A stretch of DNA of 38,419 nt. Source: an uncultured Pseudovibrio sp. (GTDB lineage: Bacteria; Pseudomonadota; Alphaproteobacteria; Rhizobiales; Stappiaceae). Positions 1 through 9,627 of this stretch are shown one piece after another (position 1 is the stretch's first letter; each line of letters begins with the position of its first letter). A model generated the notes under the pieces. That model was given only the letters and a program-made list of their open reading frames with translations. It was not told the DNA's origin and searched no databases. Both the position numbers and the translations under genes were made by a program. The DNA lies in contig CANNAV010000026.1 of NCBI GenBank assembly GCA_947502585.1, positions 1-38,419 on the forward strand, read 5' to 3'.

Positions 1-162
1 GGAGCCTGTCTGTTCACCAGGCGCCTTGAGACGGGCCGGTTTATCTGGCCAGCAGTAAAGCACGGCAAAGTCCACATTTCCGCAGCCCAATTGTCGATGC
101 TTCCTGAGGGGATTGACTGGCGCGCTCCAGTTAAAACATGGGTTCCTTTAACCGCTGGATGA
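1..162 (+). CDS. tnpB: IS66 accessory protein TnpB (Orf2), C-terminal fragment cut by window edge
   Basis: Frame 1 is open from the first base to a TGA at 160-162 and encodes the last 53 residues. The sequence contains the family's conserved C-terminal pattern: RRLETGRFIWP, then AQLSMLPEGIDWR. IS66 TnpB is a small protein needed for transposition of most IS66 elements, and its biochemical role is unclear. It lies 67 bases upstream of the likely tnpC start, the standard IS66 order tnpA-tnpB-tnpC. The 5' part is outside the window, so it cannot be said whether the gene is intact. Confidence 0.85.
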   Translation, partial: GACLFTRRLETGRFIWPAVKHGKVHISAAQLSMLPEGIDWRAPVKTWVPLTAG

Positions 163-229
163 GTGAATAACGGCATGGTTTTGCTTTGTTTTCCTTCATG
201 TTTTGTGCTGTTTCGTGTATGATGGTCTT

Positions 230-1737
230 ATGCTCAAGGATCTTGATATCACGCCCGAAGACCCCGCCGAACTGAAAGCAATCAACCAGCTTTTGGCGAA
301 GGAAGTCAAGGCGCTGAGTTTAAAAGTTGAGCAACTTCAGCACCAGCTTCATGGGGCCAACCGGCACCGGTTCGGGTCGAAATCGGAAAGTCTTGACCAG
401 CTTCACCTCAATCTTGCTGAGGACAAGGAGATTGCCGAGGCTGCCGAAGAACAGCACAAGCCTGCTCCAAAGGAAAAACAAAAGCGCAAGCACAGCCGCA
501 ACCCATTGCCAGCTCACCTGGAGCGGCATGATACGGTGCTTGTTCCAGGTGATACTTGTCGTTGCTGTGGTGGCTCACTGAGCAGCCCGGTGAGGATATT
601 ACTGAGGAACTCGAATATGTACCGGGTCGCTTTGTCGTCAACCGGATACTGCGCCCGCGTCTGTCATGCTCGTGCTGTGAGAAGGTTGTCCAGGCCCCGC
701 TGCCCTCAAGACCAATTGAGCGCGGGCGACCTGGGCCAGGCCTGCTGGCTCATGTGCTGGTGTCGAAGTTTTGTGACCACTTACCGCTTTATCGTCAGTC
801 CCGGATTTTTGATCGGGAAGGTATCGATCTTGACCGCTCTACCCTTTGTGACTGGGTGGGGCGCTCCACGGCCCTGATGGAGCCGCTGGCGGATGCTGTT
901 GGCGCGATGGTGTTGCAGGGGAGTGCTATCTTTGCTGATGACACGCCGATCAAGCTTCAGGCTCCTGGCAATAAAAAGACAAAGACCGCCCGGGTCTGGG
1001 CGTATGTGAGAGGTGAGCGGCCGTGGGCGGGGCCAGCCCCACCTGCGGCATACTACCAATTCACCGTTGATCGTAAAGGTAAGCACCCTCAGGAACACCT
1101 CAAGGGTTATAAAGGCTGGATCCACGCTGATGGCTATGCTGGTTTTAACGGGCTGTTCGCACAAGACAAGGCCTCGAAAATGGCTTGTGTTGCACATATC
1201 AGGCGCAAGTTCGTGGATATCCACGCCTCTCAAGGATCAAGCGTGGCTGGTGAGGCCATCCAGCGCATGGCAAAACTCTATGAGTTCGAAAAGCAGGTTC
1301 GCGGGAAATCACCGTCTGAGCGGGTCAAACTGCGGCAAGCGCGATCCAAACCTGTATTTGATGATCTGGAAGACTGGCTACAGGCCCAGCTCCCCAAAAT
1401 ATCGGGCAAGTCCACACTGGCTAAAGCCATAGGTTATGCGCTCAATCGGTTGGCAAAGGCGCGGCCTTATCTTGAGAATGGCAACCTTGAACTGGACAAT
1501 AATACAGCGGAGCGCGCAGTCAAACCTGTGGCCCCTGGAAGAAAGAATTACATCTTTAGAGGCTCTGAAGGGGGCGGCAAGGCAGCGGCCATCGCCTATA
1601 CTCTTATTGAGACCGTCAAACTCAACAGCGTTGACCCGCAAGCCTGGCTTACCTGGGTTCTGGCTCAAATTGCCGACCATAAGATCAACCGTATCAACGA
1701 CCTCATGCCCTGGTGTTACGCTGCTCAAACAGCGTAA
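230..1737 (+). pseudogene. tnpC: IS66 transposase TnpC, frameshifted
   Basis: The N-terminal part starts at ATG 230 (MLKDLDITPEDPAELKA). It has the leucine-zipper-like coiled coil seen in IS66 transposases and a zinc-finger start (CRCCGG). At about 588 the frame changes and the match continues in another frame with [15 protein letters not shown], then CSCCEK. The rest is full length: the DDE catalytic core with D in IFADDTPIK (near 930), D in [10 protein letters not shown] (near 1125) and E in [10 protein letters not shown] (near 1510), ending with the usual C-terminal domain. Without the shift it would be about 500 residues, the normal family length. IS66 TnpC is not known to use programmed frameshifting, so a one-base deletion is the simplest reading. 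A sequencing error cannot be excluded. Confidence 0.85.
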
Positions 1738-1749
1738 CTGAAGTTGTTC

Positions 1750-1782
1750 AAGCTTGATAGGTCAGGGGCGCCGGACGCTTAC
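1750..1782. repeat. IS66 right terminal inverted repeat region
   Basis: On the minus strand from 1782 the end reads GTAAGCGTCCGGCGCCCC, the typical IS66 terminal repeat start. It begins 13 bases after the tnpC stop codon and ends exactly where similarity to the IS630 transposase resumes. The matching left repeat is not in the window, so the repeat length cannot be measured. Confidence 0.8.
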
Positions 1783-2381
1783 GTTTTTACAGCAGGCTTT
1801 GTTCCTTTTCGTGTCCAGCCAAAAGCGGGCTTATTCTGATATTCAGGATGCACAGCATCCGCAAAATAAACCGTTTCATCATCAGCCAGGCCATTCAGCA
1901 GGCTCTCATACATCGCAATGAATTCCGTCTGTTTAGCCTCGTCAGCGACCGTTGGTAGTGCCATTGGCTTGCGATACTCAAAACCTAAGCGGCGTAAAAG
2001 CTTGACACAGCCAGAATGGGAGTAATGCAGGGAAAACTTCTCCAAAATATATGCACGCACCTCATCCGCACAACGGCAGAAACGTCCCTCAAGCCATTGG
2101 CTAAGTTTCGTTTCCTGATCGCTCGTGATCAGCGAGTGACCACCCCGCCAGTCGTCACAAGACAAAGCTTCCCAGCCATCTCGACGATAGATTTTGTACC
2201 AACATCGGATCGTATCATCATCTACGTACAAAAATTTAGCGATTTGAGCACAGCTCTCACCATCATCTAAAAGCAATATCGCATTGGCACGCCTGGCAAT
2301 GCCGTGATCTTCCCGATGACGGCGAACGCAACGCTCTAATTCAACACGATCGGTCGATGATAAAAATTTACAGCAAATCAT
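1779..2381 (-). pseudogene. IS630-family transposase, truncated by the IS66 insertion
   Basis: About 200 residues of an IS630-family transposase remain. They hold the N-terminal helix-turn-helix region (RRHREDHGIARRANAILLL, then DDDTIRCWYKIYRRDGWEAL) and the start of the DDE domain, with the first aspartate in VYFADAVHPEYQ. The frame then runs into GWTRKGTKPAVKT and stops at a TAA supplied by the IS66 terminal repeat (1779-1781). The other two acidic residues and the C-terminal third are missing from this side. The remainder presumably lies left of the IS66 copy, outside the window. ATG 2381 was chosen as start because it gives the usual MICC..SST-type N-terminus. A TTG at 2435 is an in-frame alternative. 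There is no strong ribosome site for either. Confidence 0.82.
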
Positions 2382-2575
2382 GACCAAAAAAGAATCTATT
2401 TGGAGCAAGTCGTCAAGATAAATCCGGATTCTCAATGACTCGGCGTATAAATTACATTCGGCCTGAAAAAAAACGGTTATTTACAGGACCGTTACATCTG
2501 TTATGCCATTGCTGTAATACAAAAAACTGGGAATGACCCGGGCATTTTCTGATTATAAGGGGTGGGGGATAAAGA

Positions 2576-3793
2576 ATGGTCAGGACGTTAGGATACGGTG
2601 CCCAGACATGGGCGGAGTATGCTGTTAATCCCGAACTCAGTCGTGGCCGACTTTTTTTTGAACCGGAGAGCCCGACGCGCACGCCGTTTCAGCGTGATCG
2701 TGACCGCATCATCCATTCCGCAGCCTTTCGACGTTTGAAACACAAGACGCAGGTCTTTGTGTATCACGAGGGTGATCATTTCCGCACCCGTCTGACCCAT
2801 ACTATTGAGGTTTCCCAGATTGCCCGGTCGCTGGCCCGTGCGCTGCGGCTGGATGAGGATCTGGCGGAATGTTTGGCGCTGGCGCATGATCTTGGACACA
2901 CCCCGTTTGGACATGAGGGCGAGGACGTGATGCATGAATGCATGGCGGACTATGGCGGGTTTGACCACAATGCCCAGTCACTGCGCATTGTGACGGATCT
3001 GGAGCGCAGGTATGCAGAGTTTGACGGGCTCAATCTGGCGTGGGAAACGCTGGAAGGGCTTGTAAAACACAATGGGCCGCTGACAGATCGTTCCGGCGCA
3101 CCCTGTGGCAAGCTCGAAGGCAAGCATCTGCCGTTTGCTGTGAGCGAGTACGCCAGACGTCAGGATTTGTTGTTGTGGTCATGGCCGGGCGCAGAAGCGC
3201 AGGTGGCGGCTATTGCAGATGACATTGCTTATGACGCGCATGATCTGGATGACGGACTGCGGGCCGGACTGCTCAGCTTTGAGGCCATGAAAGACGTGCC
3301 GTATCTGAGACGCATTCTGGAGGAGGTGGACGGGAAATACCCAGGTCTGGAAGCTGCGCGGCGCATTCACGAGATTGGCCGCAGATGTATTACCGGGATG
3401 GTGGAGGACGTGATTGCGGAGAGTATTTTGCGAATTAAACAGGTTTCTCCCAGGAAATGCGGGGATATTCGTGCTGCAAATGGTCCTGTTATTGCCTTTT
3501 CAACTGAAATGGCACGAGAAGAGCGCGAGTTGAAAGAGTTTTTATTTGCTAATCTGTATCGGCATGAAAGTGTTCTGGCGGTTCGCAGGAAGGTTGCCAA
3601 AGTGGTCCGGGATTTATTCCGCACCTACTTTAAGGCACCGGAAAGAATGCCGGAACCATGGTGTGCAGGGCTGAAAGGCGAGTGTGATGAGGTGAAGGCC
3701 CGCAGGGTCTGCGACTTCATTGCTGGCATGACAGACCGTTATGCCTTAGACGAACATCGACGATTATTTGACGATATCCCTGAACTGGGGTAA
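2576..3793 (+). CDS. dgt: Deoxyguanosinetriphosphate triphosphohydrolase-like protein
   Basis: HD-superfamily hydrolase of the dGTPase type 2 group. It cleaves dNTPs to deoxynucleosides and triphosphate, limiting nucleotide pools in the cytoplasm. The HD signature is visible: H75 (THTIEVSQIAR), the HD pair H104-D105 (ALAHDLGHTPFGHEGED) and a later D in ADDIAYDAHDLDDG. The N-terminal FRRLKHKTQVF motif is characteristic. Length (405 residues) and the C-terminus MTDRYALDEHRRLF match the family. The start is ATG 2576, preceded by a purine-rich gggggataaaga. The next gene, argS, follows at 89 bases, a pairing common in Hyphomicrobiales. Upstream is insertion-sequence debris, so the original neighbour and possibly the promoter were displaced. 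Confidence 0.95.
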   Translation: MVRTLGYGAQTWAEYAVNPELSRGRLFFEPESPTRTPFQRDRDRIIHSAAFRRLKHKTQVFVYHEGDHFRTRLTHTIEVSQIARSLARALRLDEDLAECLALAHDLGHTPFGHEGEDVMHECMADYGGFDHNAQSLRIVTDLERRYAEFDGLNLAWETLEGLVKHNGPLTDRSGAPCGKLEGKHLPFAVSEYARRQDLLLWSWPGAEAQVAAIADDIAYDAHDLDDGLRAGLLSFEAMKDVPYLRRILEEVDGKYPGLEAARRIHEIGRRCITGMVEDVIAESILRIKQVSPRKCGDIRAANGPVIAFSTEMAREERELKEFLFANLYRHESVLAVRRKVAKVVRDLFRTYFKAPERMPEPWCAGLKGECDEVKARRVCDFIAGMTDRYALDEHRRLFDDIPELG

Positions 3794-3882
3794 TGCGCCA
3801 GTTCAAACACTATTAACTCATGGCGTTTATGTGAGGCTTTGGCTTCGCAAAATCTGTGAGTTGTCAAACTGGGCTTTTGAAA

Positions 3883-5637
3883 ATGAACATCTTTGCAGAC
3901 TTCGCCGAAAGGGTAAACAGTGTAGTGAGGGATCTCGACCTTGCTGCTGACGTGCCGGAGCCGGATCTCCGACGTGTGACTGTTGAACCTCCCCGGGATG
4001 CTGCTCATGGCGATCTGGCGACCAACGCTGCCATGGTGCTGGCTAAACAGCTGAAGATGAAGCCGCGTGATCTTGCGGAAAAAATCGCAGAAGGCCTGCG
4101 CGCCGACAGTGAAGTTGATGCTGTTGATGTTGCCGGACCGGGCTTCATCAACATCCGCGTGAACAAAGTTTTATGGGAGCGTGTGCTGGCAGAAGTTGTT
4201 GCCAGGGGTCAAACATTTGGAAGCAATACCTGCGGAGCCGGCCTGAAGGTGAACGTGGAGTATGTTTCCGCGAACCCAACCGGGCCGATGCATGTGGGCC
4301 ATACCCGTGGTGCTGTTATGGGTGATGCGCTGGCGAGCCTGTTGGAGTTTGCCGGTTACGATGTGACCCGCGAATATATTATCAACGATGCCGGTTCCCA
4401 GATTGATACTCTGGCGAACTCTGCGTTCCTGCGCTACCGCGAAGCGCTGGGGGAGGACATTGGCAAGATCCCTGAGGGCTATTATCCGGGCGAATACCTT
4501 ATTCCCGTCGGCAAGGCGCTGGCAGAGGAATATGGGGAACCTCTGAAGGATATGGATCCGGGCGAACGTCTTGCTCTGCTCAAAGGCTATACCGTTGATA
4601 AGATGATGGACCTGATCCGTGATGATCTCAGCGCCCTGAACGTTAAGCACGATGTGTTCTTTTCTGAAAAAACCATGCACGGTCAGGGCAATGCTATTGA
4701 TCTGACACTGGATGATCTGCGCAAGCGTGATCTGGTTTACAACGGTACTCTGCCACCGCCAAAAGGTGAAGTGCCTGATGACTGGGAAGATCGTGAGCAG
4801 ACCCTGTTCCGCTCGTCCGGCTATGGTGATGACAGTGACCGTGCGCTGGTAAAGTCTGATGGCAGCTACACTTATTTTGCGGCTGACGTTGCTTACATGC
4901 GTGACAAGATTGAGCGCGGGTTTAAAGAGATCATCTTTGTACTTGGCGCTGACCATAGCGGGTATGTGAAGCGTCTGGAAGCGATCGGCAATGCAATTTC
5001 CGGCGGTGATGTGGATGTGATTGTGCGTCTGTGTCAGCTTGTGAAGCTCTTCAAGGGCGGCACTGAGTTCAAAATGTCCAAGCGCTCTGGTAATTTCATC
5101 ACCCTTCGCGATGTGGTTGATGAAGTGGGTGTGGATGCGGTACGCTTTATCATGCTCTATCGTAAGAACGATGCGCAGCTGGACTTTGATTTTGACAAGG
5201 TGAAAGAACAGTCGAAAGACAATCCGGTGTTTTATGTTCAGTATGGTCACGCCCGGTGTCATTCTGTGCTTCGTCAGGCTGCTGAAGAACTGGATTGGTT
5301 CTCCAATACGGCTGAAGAGTTACAGTCAGCAGATTTTGCACAGCTTGATGATGAGGGTGAGTTTGCACTGATCGCGAAGATGGCTCAATGGCCCCGAATT
5401 GTAGAGGGAGCCTCAGAAAATCACGAGCCGCACCGCATCGCGTTTTATCTTTATGAGCTGGCTAATGCGCTTCACAGCCACTGGTCCCGAGGCAAGGAAA
5501 AGCCGCAATTACGCTTTATTAATGATAAAACACCAGAATTAACCAAAGCTCGACTCGCGTTAGTCTATGCAGTTTCACAGGTAATTGCTTCTGGCCTCAA
5601 TGTTTTGGGTGTCACAGCTCCATATGAAATGCGCTAG
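3883..5637 (+). CDS. argS: Arginyl-tRNA synthetase
   Basis: Class I aminoacyl-tRNA synthetase that charges tRNA-Arg with arginine using ATP in the cytosol. The N-terminal Add1-type domain is followed by the HIGH-type motif HVGH at residues 137-140 within [20 protein letters not shown]. The KMSKR motif lies at 397-401 ([10 protein letters not shown]). The all-alpha anticodon-binding domain closes the protein with the family ending [14 protein letters not shown] 3883 ([11 protein letters not shown]) is the start expected from homologues. An in-frame GTG at 3856 would add nine residues but has no support. The length of 584 residues is normal. It lies between dgt and a SPOR-domain gene on the same strand. 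Confidence 0.97.
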   Translation: MNIFADFAERVNSVVRDLDLAADVPEPDLRRVTVEPPRDAAHGDLATNAAMVLAKQLKMKPRDLAEKIAEGLRADSEVDAVDVAGPGFINIRVNKVLWERVLAEVVARGQTFGSNTCGAGLKVNVEYVSANPTGPMHVGHTRGAVMGDALASLLEFAGYDVTREYIINDAGSQIDTLANSAFLRYREALGEDIGKIPEGYYPGEYLIPVGKALAEEYGEPLKDMDPGERLALLKGYTVDKMMDLIRDDLSALNVKHDVFFSEKTMHGQGNAIDLTLDDLRKRDLVYNGTLPPPKGEVPDDWEDREQTLFRSSGYGDDSDRALVKSDGSYTYFAADVAYMRDKIERGFKEIIFVLGADHSGYVKRLEAIGNAISGGDVDVIVRLCQLVKLFKGGTEFKMSKRSGNFITLRDVVDEVGVDAVRFIMLYRKNDAQLDFDFDKVKEQSKDNPVFYVQYGHARCHSVLRQAAEELDWFSNTAEELQSADFAQLDDEGEFALIAKMAQWPRIVEGASENHEPHRIAFYLYELANALHSHWSRGKEKPQLRFINDKTPELTKARLALVYAVSQVIASGLNVLGVTAPYEMR

Positions 5638-5717
5638 TGCGTGAGCACAGTTGACAGAGTACAGGAGGTTCGCGGTGGGGATTGCGAGTCTCTTATTTAA
5701 GGGAAAACACCGCTGCA

Positions 5718-8525
5718 ATGACCAATCGCTCCAAGTATCCGGGACCGGGTGAGGTTTCTGCCAGACAAGTGGCAGGCGATGAACCGCAACAGTGGGCAGG
5801 CGATCAGGATCCGCTTGTAGAACTTGCCAGAATTGTCGGTGAAAACGCTGCTCAGTACAACCCAGGTTCTTGCAAGAAAAGCCAGAACTCTGAGCGTTCG
5901 CTGTTTCCAAAGACAGATGAACGCAGTGTAACTGCTGATCATGCTCCGCAGTATGGCCTTAAGGATGCCGTAGTGGCAAATGATTCTTCAGTGGGTGCAG
6001 CCAAAGCAACTGAGCCAGCATCAACACAGGATTCATTTGCCGCCTTGGATGCCGTTTTTGCGTCTCCGAAAAACTCTGGCTCAAACGGACATGCTGATCC
6101 GTTTGCGGACCTGAGCACGGCTGCATTGTTGTCTGGTGCGCCGAAGGAGGCTGTTGATTACGTCAGCGACCTTCCACCAGTTCCAAAAGCTGCAACTGTG
6201 CCTGACCCGGAGCCGGTTCCTGCTTCTGCGCCCGTACGCCAGTCTGTGGCTGCCGCTGATGTGACCGCAAAGCCGGAAATGGATGATATTCTTTCCCGCG
6301 ACCTTGAAGAAAGCCTAGTTGCCTCTCTCAGTCGGTCTCAGCCGGAGCGTGAGCAGACGTCCCGTCCTCACCGTACAGTAAGCCGTGCGACACCAACGCT
6401 GGATCGTGCGACACCAACGCTGGATGCTGCAGGCGTACGCGATGCACGCCCTGAGCAGACTTTACGTGAGCGCCTTGAACGGCGCACAACAGATGCTCCG
6501 CGTACGGTTGAAACGCCGTGCGTTGCTGAGCCTGCTGCACCTGTGCAGACTTTGGCATCCGTTGCGCCTAAAGCTCTGGATGAGCTTTCTCAAAGCGATT
6601 ATGACAGCTGGCGTGCAGAGCGTGCTGCCGAGCGCGCAAAAAAGGCTGCTGTTGCCAGTGCCGTTAAACCGACACCTGCGCCGGAACCCGCGTTTGAAGA
6701 CGCTCCTGTGGAGCCTCAGCTGCGCGGTACGCATGATGATGTGGCACCTGCTGCTGATCCTGTTGCCTTTGAGCCGGATATGACAGCATTTGCTATGGAT
6801 ACAGGTGCTGAGCTTGAAGGTGAGCACATCACTGACTGTAAAGTGTCCGGACGGGAAACTGTTATTCCAGCCAGGCATCTCGAAGAAGCCCTGATGGCTG
6901 AGTTCAGCCTTGAAGGTGAAGCACAGCCAGGCGTTGTTGCTGAACCTGTGTCGCTTCAGCCCGTGCGAAGTGTTGCCCAGGAAATTGAAGAGAACGTTGA
7001 TGACATCTTTGCAGATGAAATTGCCCGCGAGCCTTTGTCGGAACCAGAGCAGAAAATTGAGATTGGTCCTGAACTGGCTGCGGAACTGAATGAAATTGAA
7101 CGCATCAGTGCTGGTTTTGAACAGGCCGCTCAGGAGACTGATCCGTTTGTCAATGAGGGTGATAACGCCTGGCAATTGGACGAAAGCGTTGCTAACGATA
7201 CCTCTTTGGACGAAATGTCCTGGCCTGCAGCTGCTGAAAAACTGGCACAGACAGAAGCTGCTCATCAAGAGGCAGTGAATGCTGCAAAAAAGCAGGGTGA
7301 AGAACAATCTCCTCCTCTTGGCGGATATGATCTTGATGCTGTGGCGCAGGCTATGCGCAAAGAGGATCCAAGCCTTGACGGCGGCGTTCTTCCGCAGGCT
7401 GTGCCGCGCGTTTCTGTTGATGTTGAAACGCAAGCAGGTCGTGGCGGCGGCATGCGTAAGGGCTTGATGGCTGTTGCATCCATTGCTGCTGTTTTTGTGG
7501 TTAGCGGTGGCGGCTTTGTCCTTTTGGATGTTGGTGGAACGGGCGAAGATGCTACCCCCCCACCAATTATTCGTGCTGATGCCTCTCCGATGAAGGAGGT
7601 TCCGCCTCCTTCTGCACAGCCTAAAAACGACACAGCCAAAGTCTTTTCTCCCCAGCAAGCGTCTCAGCCTGTCGATGGTGAGAAGATGGTTCAGCGTGAG
7701 GATGCAGCTGTTACACCGTTGCCTCCTGCTTCCAGTGATACGGATAGTGTAAAATCCAGTGTGTTTGATGTGAACCCGACGAAGAAGGTGCGGACCGTTA
7801 TTGTTCGTCCTGACGGGAGCATTATTCAGCGGGGAGGCGATGATACCACGGCGCCAGCGCAGCCGCGGCTTGTCTCAGGCAGCACGGTGCGCAACAGCAA
7901 TCCGAACAATACAGATAACACGACACCTGTGCCAGGGGCCGGGCAGTGGGATCCGCTTCCAGGTGAAACCCAAAGTGTAAATCTGCAGGATGCGTTTGCC
8001 AACGCGCCGGTGGCAACGCGAACCCGGACGCGCAATACGCTTCTGGGCGTGGGTGTTGTACCTCAGTCCAAGCCGTTTGTGGTTGCTTCTGCCAATACAG
8101 GCAGTGGGACGGGTCGTTCCGGCGCACTGAGCCCGCGGCAATCGCTGCCGACGTCACCTGCCAGAAACGCACCGCTGAACCTGACTGCTAACCGGAACAC
8201 GCGAACAGCAGCTGTAAACCCGCAGAGGATTGCACCAACTCCGATACCGGGTGAAGGTGTTATTGGTGAAATTCCTGGTGGAACTTATATTGTACAGGTC
8301 GCTTCTGTTCGCACAGTCAATGATGCACATGTCCAGATCCGTTCTTACAACCGTCGCTACCCGGACCTGATGGCTCTGGTGACGCCGGTGATTACACGGG
8401 CAGATCTTGGTGATAAAGGCATTTACTACCGCATTCAGGTGCCGTTTGATGGCTCAGCCAGCGCGAAGACTTTCTGTGCTGAGTTTAAATCTTCCGGCGG
8501 TGACTGTTACGTGCGCCGCAATTAA
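5718..8525 (+). CDS. SPOR-domain membrane protein with long acidic cytoplasmic region
   Basis: The predicted protein has three parts. The first is about 575 residues of low-complexity sequence rich in acidic residues, Ala and Pro, beginning with a conserved-looking DPLVELARIVGENAAQY. The second is a single membrane segment (RKGLMAVASIAAVFVVSGGG, coded near 7457-7516). The third is a Pro/Thr-rich periplasmic linker ending in a C-terminal SPOR domain (YIVQVASVRTVNDAHVQIRS to CYVRRN). SPOR domains bind denuded peptidoglycan glycans and direct proteins to division septa, so an envelope or division role is inferred. Alphaproteobacteria commonly have such a gene after argS and before nagZ. The start is uncertain: ATG 5718 fits homologues (MTNRSKYPG), while TTG 5682 is in frame downstream of an AGGAGGT at 5662-5668. 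A 21-bp tandem duplication lies at 6384-6425. Confidence 0.88.
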   Translation: MTNRSKYPGPGEVSARQVAGDEPQQWAGDQDPLVELARIVGENAAQYNPGSCKKSQNSERSLFPKTDERSVTADHAPQYGLKDAVVANDSSVGAAKATEPASTQDSFAALDAVFASPKNSGSNGHADPFADLSTAALLSGAPKEAVDYVSDLPPVPKAATVPDPEPVPASAPVRQSVAAADVTAKPEMDDILSRDLEESLVASLSRSQPEREQTSRPHRTVSRATPTLDRATPTLDAAGVRDARPEQTLRERLERRTTDAPRTVETPCVAEPAAPVQTLASVAPKALDELSQSDYDSWRAERAAERAKKAAVASAVKPTPAPEPAFEDAPVEPQLRGTHDDVAPAADPVAFEPDMTAFAMDTGAELEGEHITDCKVSGRETVIPARHLEEALMAEFSLEGEAQPGVVAEPVSLQPVRSVAQEIEENVDDIFADEIAREPLSEPEQKIEIGPELAAELNEIERISAGFEQAAQETDPFVNEGDNAWQLDESVANDTSLDEMSWPAAAEKLAQTEAAHQEAVNAAKKQGEEQSPPLGGYDLDAVAQAMRKEDPSLDGGVLPQAVPRVSVDVETQAGRGGGMRKGLMAVASIAAVFVVSGGGFVLLDVGGTGEDATPPPIIRADASPMKEVPPPSAQPKNDTAKVFSPQQASQPVDGEKMVQREDAAVTPLPPASSDTDSVKSSVFDVNPTKKVRTVIVRPDGSIIQRGGDDTTAPAQPRLVSGSTVRNSNPNNTDNTTPVPGAGQWDPLPGETQSVNLQDAFANAPVATRTRTRNTLLGVGVVPQSKPFVVASANTGSGTGRSGALSPRQSLPTSPARNAPLNLTANRNTRTAAVNPQRIAPTPIPGEGVIGEIPGGTYIVQVASVRTVNDAHVQIRSYNRRYPDLMALVTPVITRADLGDKGIYYRIQVPFDGSASAKTFCAEFKSSGGDCYVRRN
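6384..6425 (+). repeat. Two perfect 21-bp tandem copies inside the SPOR gene
   Basis: The unit encodes RATPTLD and occurs twice without a mismatch at 6384-6404 and 6405-6425. It keeps the reading frame and sits in the disordered cytoplasmic region, so the change is likely tolerated. Perfect identity at the base level suggests a recent slippage duplication. Confidence 0.95.
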
Positions 8526-8558
8526 ATGCGAATTCCCTTTTCAGGGACTGCGCTTTGG

Positions 8559-8585
8559 AGCTTGACGCCGTACCAGCGTCAAGCT
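8559..8585 (+). terminator. Strong hairpin between the SPOR gene and nagZ
   Basis: AGCTTGACGC (8559-8568) and GCGTCAAGCT (8576-8585) form a perfect 10-bp stem with a 7-base loop. The stem can be extended by TGG/CCA across a bulged A. No T-run follows, so it may be an RNA processing or stabilising hairpin, or a weak terminator, rather than a canonical intrinsic terminator. It sits 13 bases before the nagZ start codon and could limit ribosome access there. Confidence 0.5.
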
Positions 8586-8598
8586 ACCAGCTTTACTC

Positions 8599-9627
8599 AT
8601 GGTTTTAAAATCGTTCATTTCCGGGTGTTTTGGACCTGAGCTCAGCGCTGAGGACAGAGCCTTTTTTCGTGACCAGCAGCCGGTTGGTCTGATCCTATTT
8701 GCCCGTAACATGGAAACGCCAGAACAGATCTGTCGTCTTTGCGCGGATTTTCGCGAGGCAGTCGGCCGTGCGGATGCGCCAGTTTTTATAGATCAGGAAG
8801 GTGGACGCGTGCAGCGGTTTGGTGCGCCGCATGTGCCCGTTTATCCCGCAGCAGGGACGATTGGGAAGCTTTATGTGCAGGACAAAGAGGCGGCTAAACG
8901 GGCCGCCTATTTACATGCCTTGCTGATTGGTCTGGACCTGCGTGATCTTGGGCTGAGCGCCAACTGTATTCCATGTCTTGATATGCCTGTGGAAGGTGCG
9001 AGCAACATTATCGGCCTGCGGGCCTATGGCTCCGATGCTGAGCTTGTGAGTGATCTGGGCCGCGCTGCGATGAACGGCTGTCTTGCGGCTGGTGTGATGC
9101 CGGTTATGAAGCATATGCCAGGTCATGGACGAGCGCTGGTTGACAGTCATCTGTCCCTGCCTGAAGTGCAAAGCTCTCTTGAGGAGCTTGATGCTCGGGA
9201 CTTTTTGCCATTCAAATCCTTGCGGGATTGCCCGATGGGGATGACAGCTCACATTGTCTTTAATCAGATTGACGAAGACCACCCGGTTACACAGTCTTCC
9301 TGTGCTATTGCGCGGGTTATCCGTGAGGCGATTGGATTTGAAGGTGTTCTGATCAGTGACGACATTTCCATGAAAGCGCTTGGCGGCGATCTGAAAAGCC
9401 GGATCGGGAAAATTGTTGCGGCGGGGTGTGATCTTGTTCTGCATTGCAATGGTAAGCTGAACGAGATGAAGGTGATTGCATCGGCTGTGCCGGAGGTGAG
9501 CGGCAAGCGAGCGGAGCGGTTAGAGACGGCTATGCGGCGAAATACCCAGGTGTTTGATGGGGACGTAATAGGGCTGCGGGCAGAGTTTGACAGGCTGTGT
9601 GCGCTAGCAAAAAGGATTGATGCTTGA
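8599..9627 (+). CDS. nagZ: Beta-N-acetylhexosaminidase (glycoside hydrolase family 3)
   Basis: Cytoplasmic GH3 enzyme that removes N-acetylglucosamine from anhydromuropeptides during peptidoglycan recycling. The family motif KHMPGHGRA spans residues 171-179, with the catalytic-loop His and the following Asp (VDSHL). The nucleophile is expected to be D254 or its neighbour in LISDDISMKAL. IDQEGGRVQR (64-73) is also typical. The length, 342 residues, is normal for a single-domain NagZ, and no signal peptide is seen. The stop codon overlaps the start of scpA (TTGA), a coupling found in many alphaproteobacteria. Its upstream neighbour is the SPOR-domain protein, so two cell-wall-related genes lead into the condensin genes. 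Confidence 0.94.
   Translation: MVLKSFISGCFGPELSAEDRAFFRDQQPVGLILFARNMETPEQICRLCADFREAVGRADAPVFIDQEGGRVQRFGAPHVPVYPAAGTIGKLYVQDKEAAKRAAYLHALLIGLDLRDLGLSANCIPCLDMPVEGASNIIGLRAYGSDAELVSDLGRAAMNGCLAAGVMPVMKHMPGHGRALVDSHLSLPEVQSSLEELDARDFLPFKSLRDCPMGMTAHIVFNQIDEDHPVTQSSCAIARVIREAIGFEGVLISDDISMKALGGDLKSRIGKIVAAGCDLVLHCNGKLNEMKVIASAVPEVSGKRAERLETAMRRNTQVFDGDVIGLRAEFDRLCALAKRIDA

Larger units (their letters stand above)
1..1782 (+). mobile_element. IS66-family insertion sequence, right part (left end outside window)
   Basis: The stretch carries the tail of tnpB, then tnpC, then a terminal sequence which, read inward from 1782 on the minus strand, begins GTAAGCGTCCGG. GTAAGCG is the usual start of IS66-family terminal repeats. 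The element breaks off a minus-strand IS630-type transposase exactly at 1782/1783, so it appears to have inserted into that gene. IS66 elements normally make an 8-bp target duplication. The predicted copy here is gtttttac at 1783-1790, and its partner would lie left of the window. tnpC is frameshifted, so this copy is probably no longer autonomous. Confidence 0.88.

Noticed and set aside
4171..5262. A 363-codon minus-strand frame opposite argS
   Set aside because: It is an antisense shadow of a clearly identified ArgS with HVGH and KMSKR motifs, and the frame has no protein-like domains.
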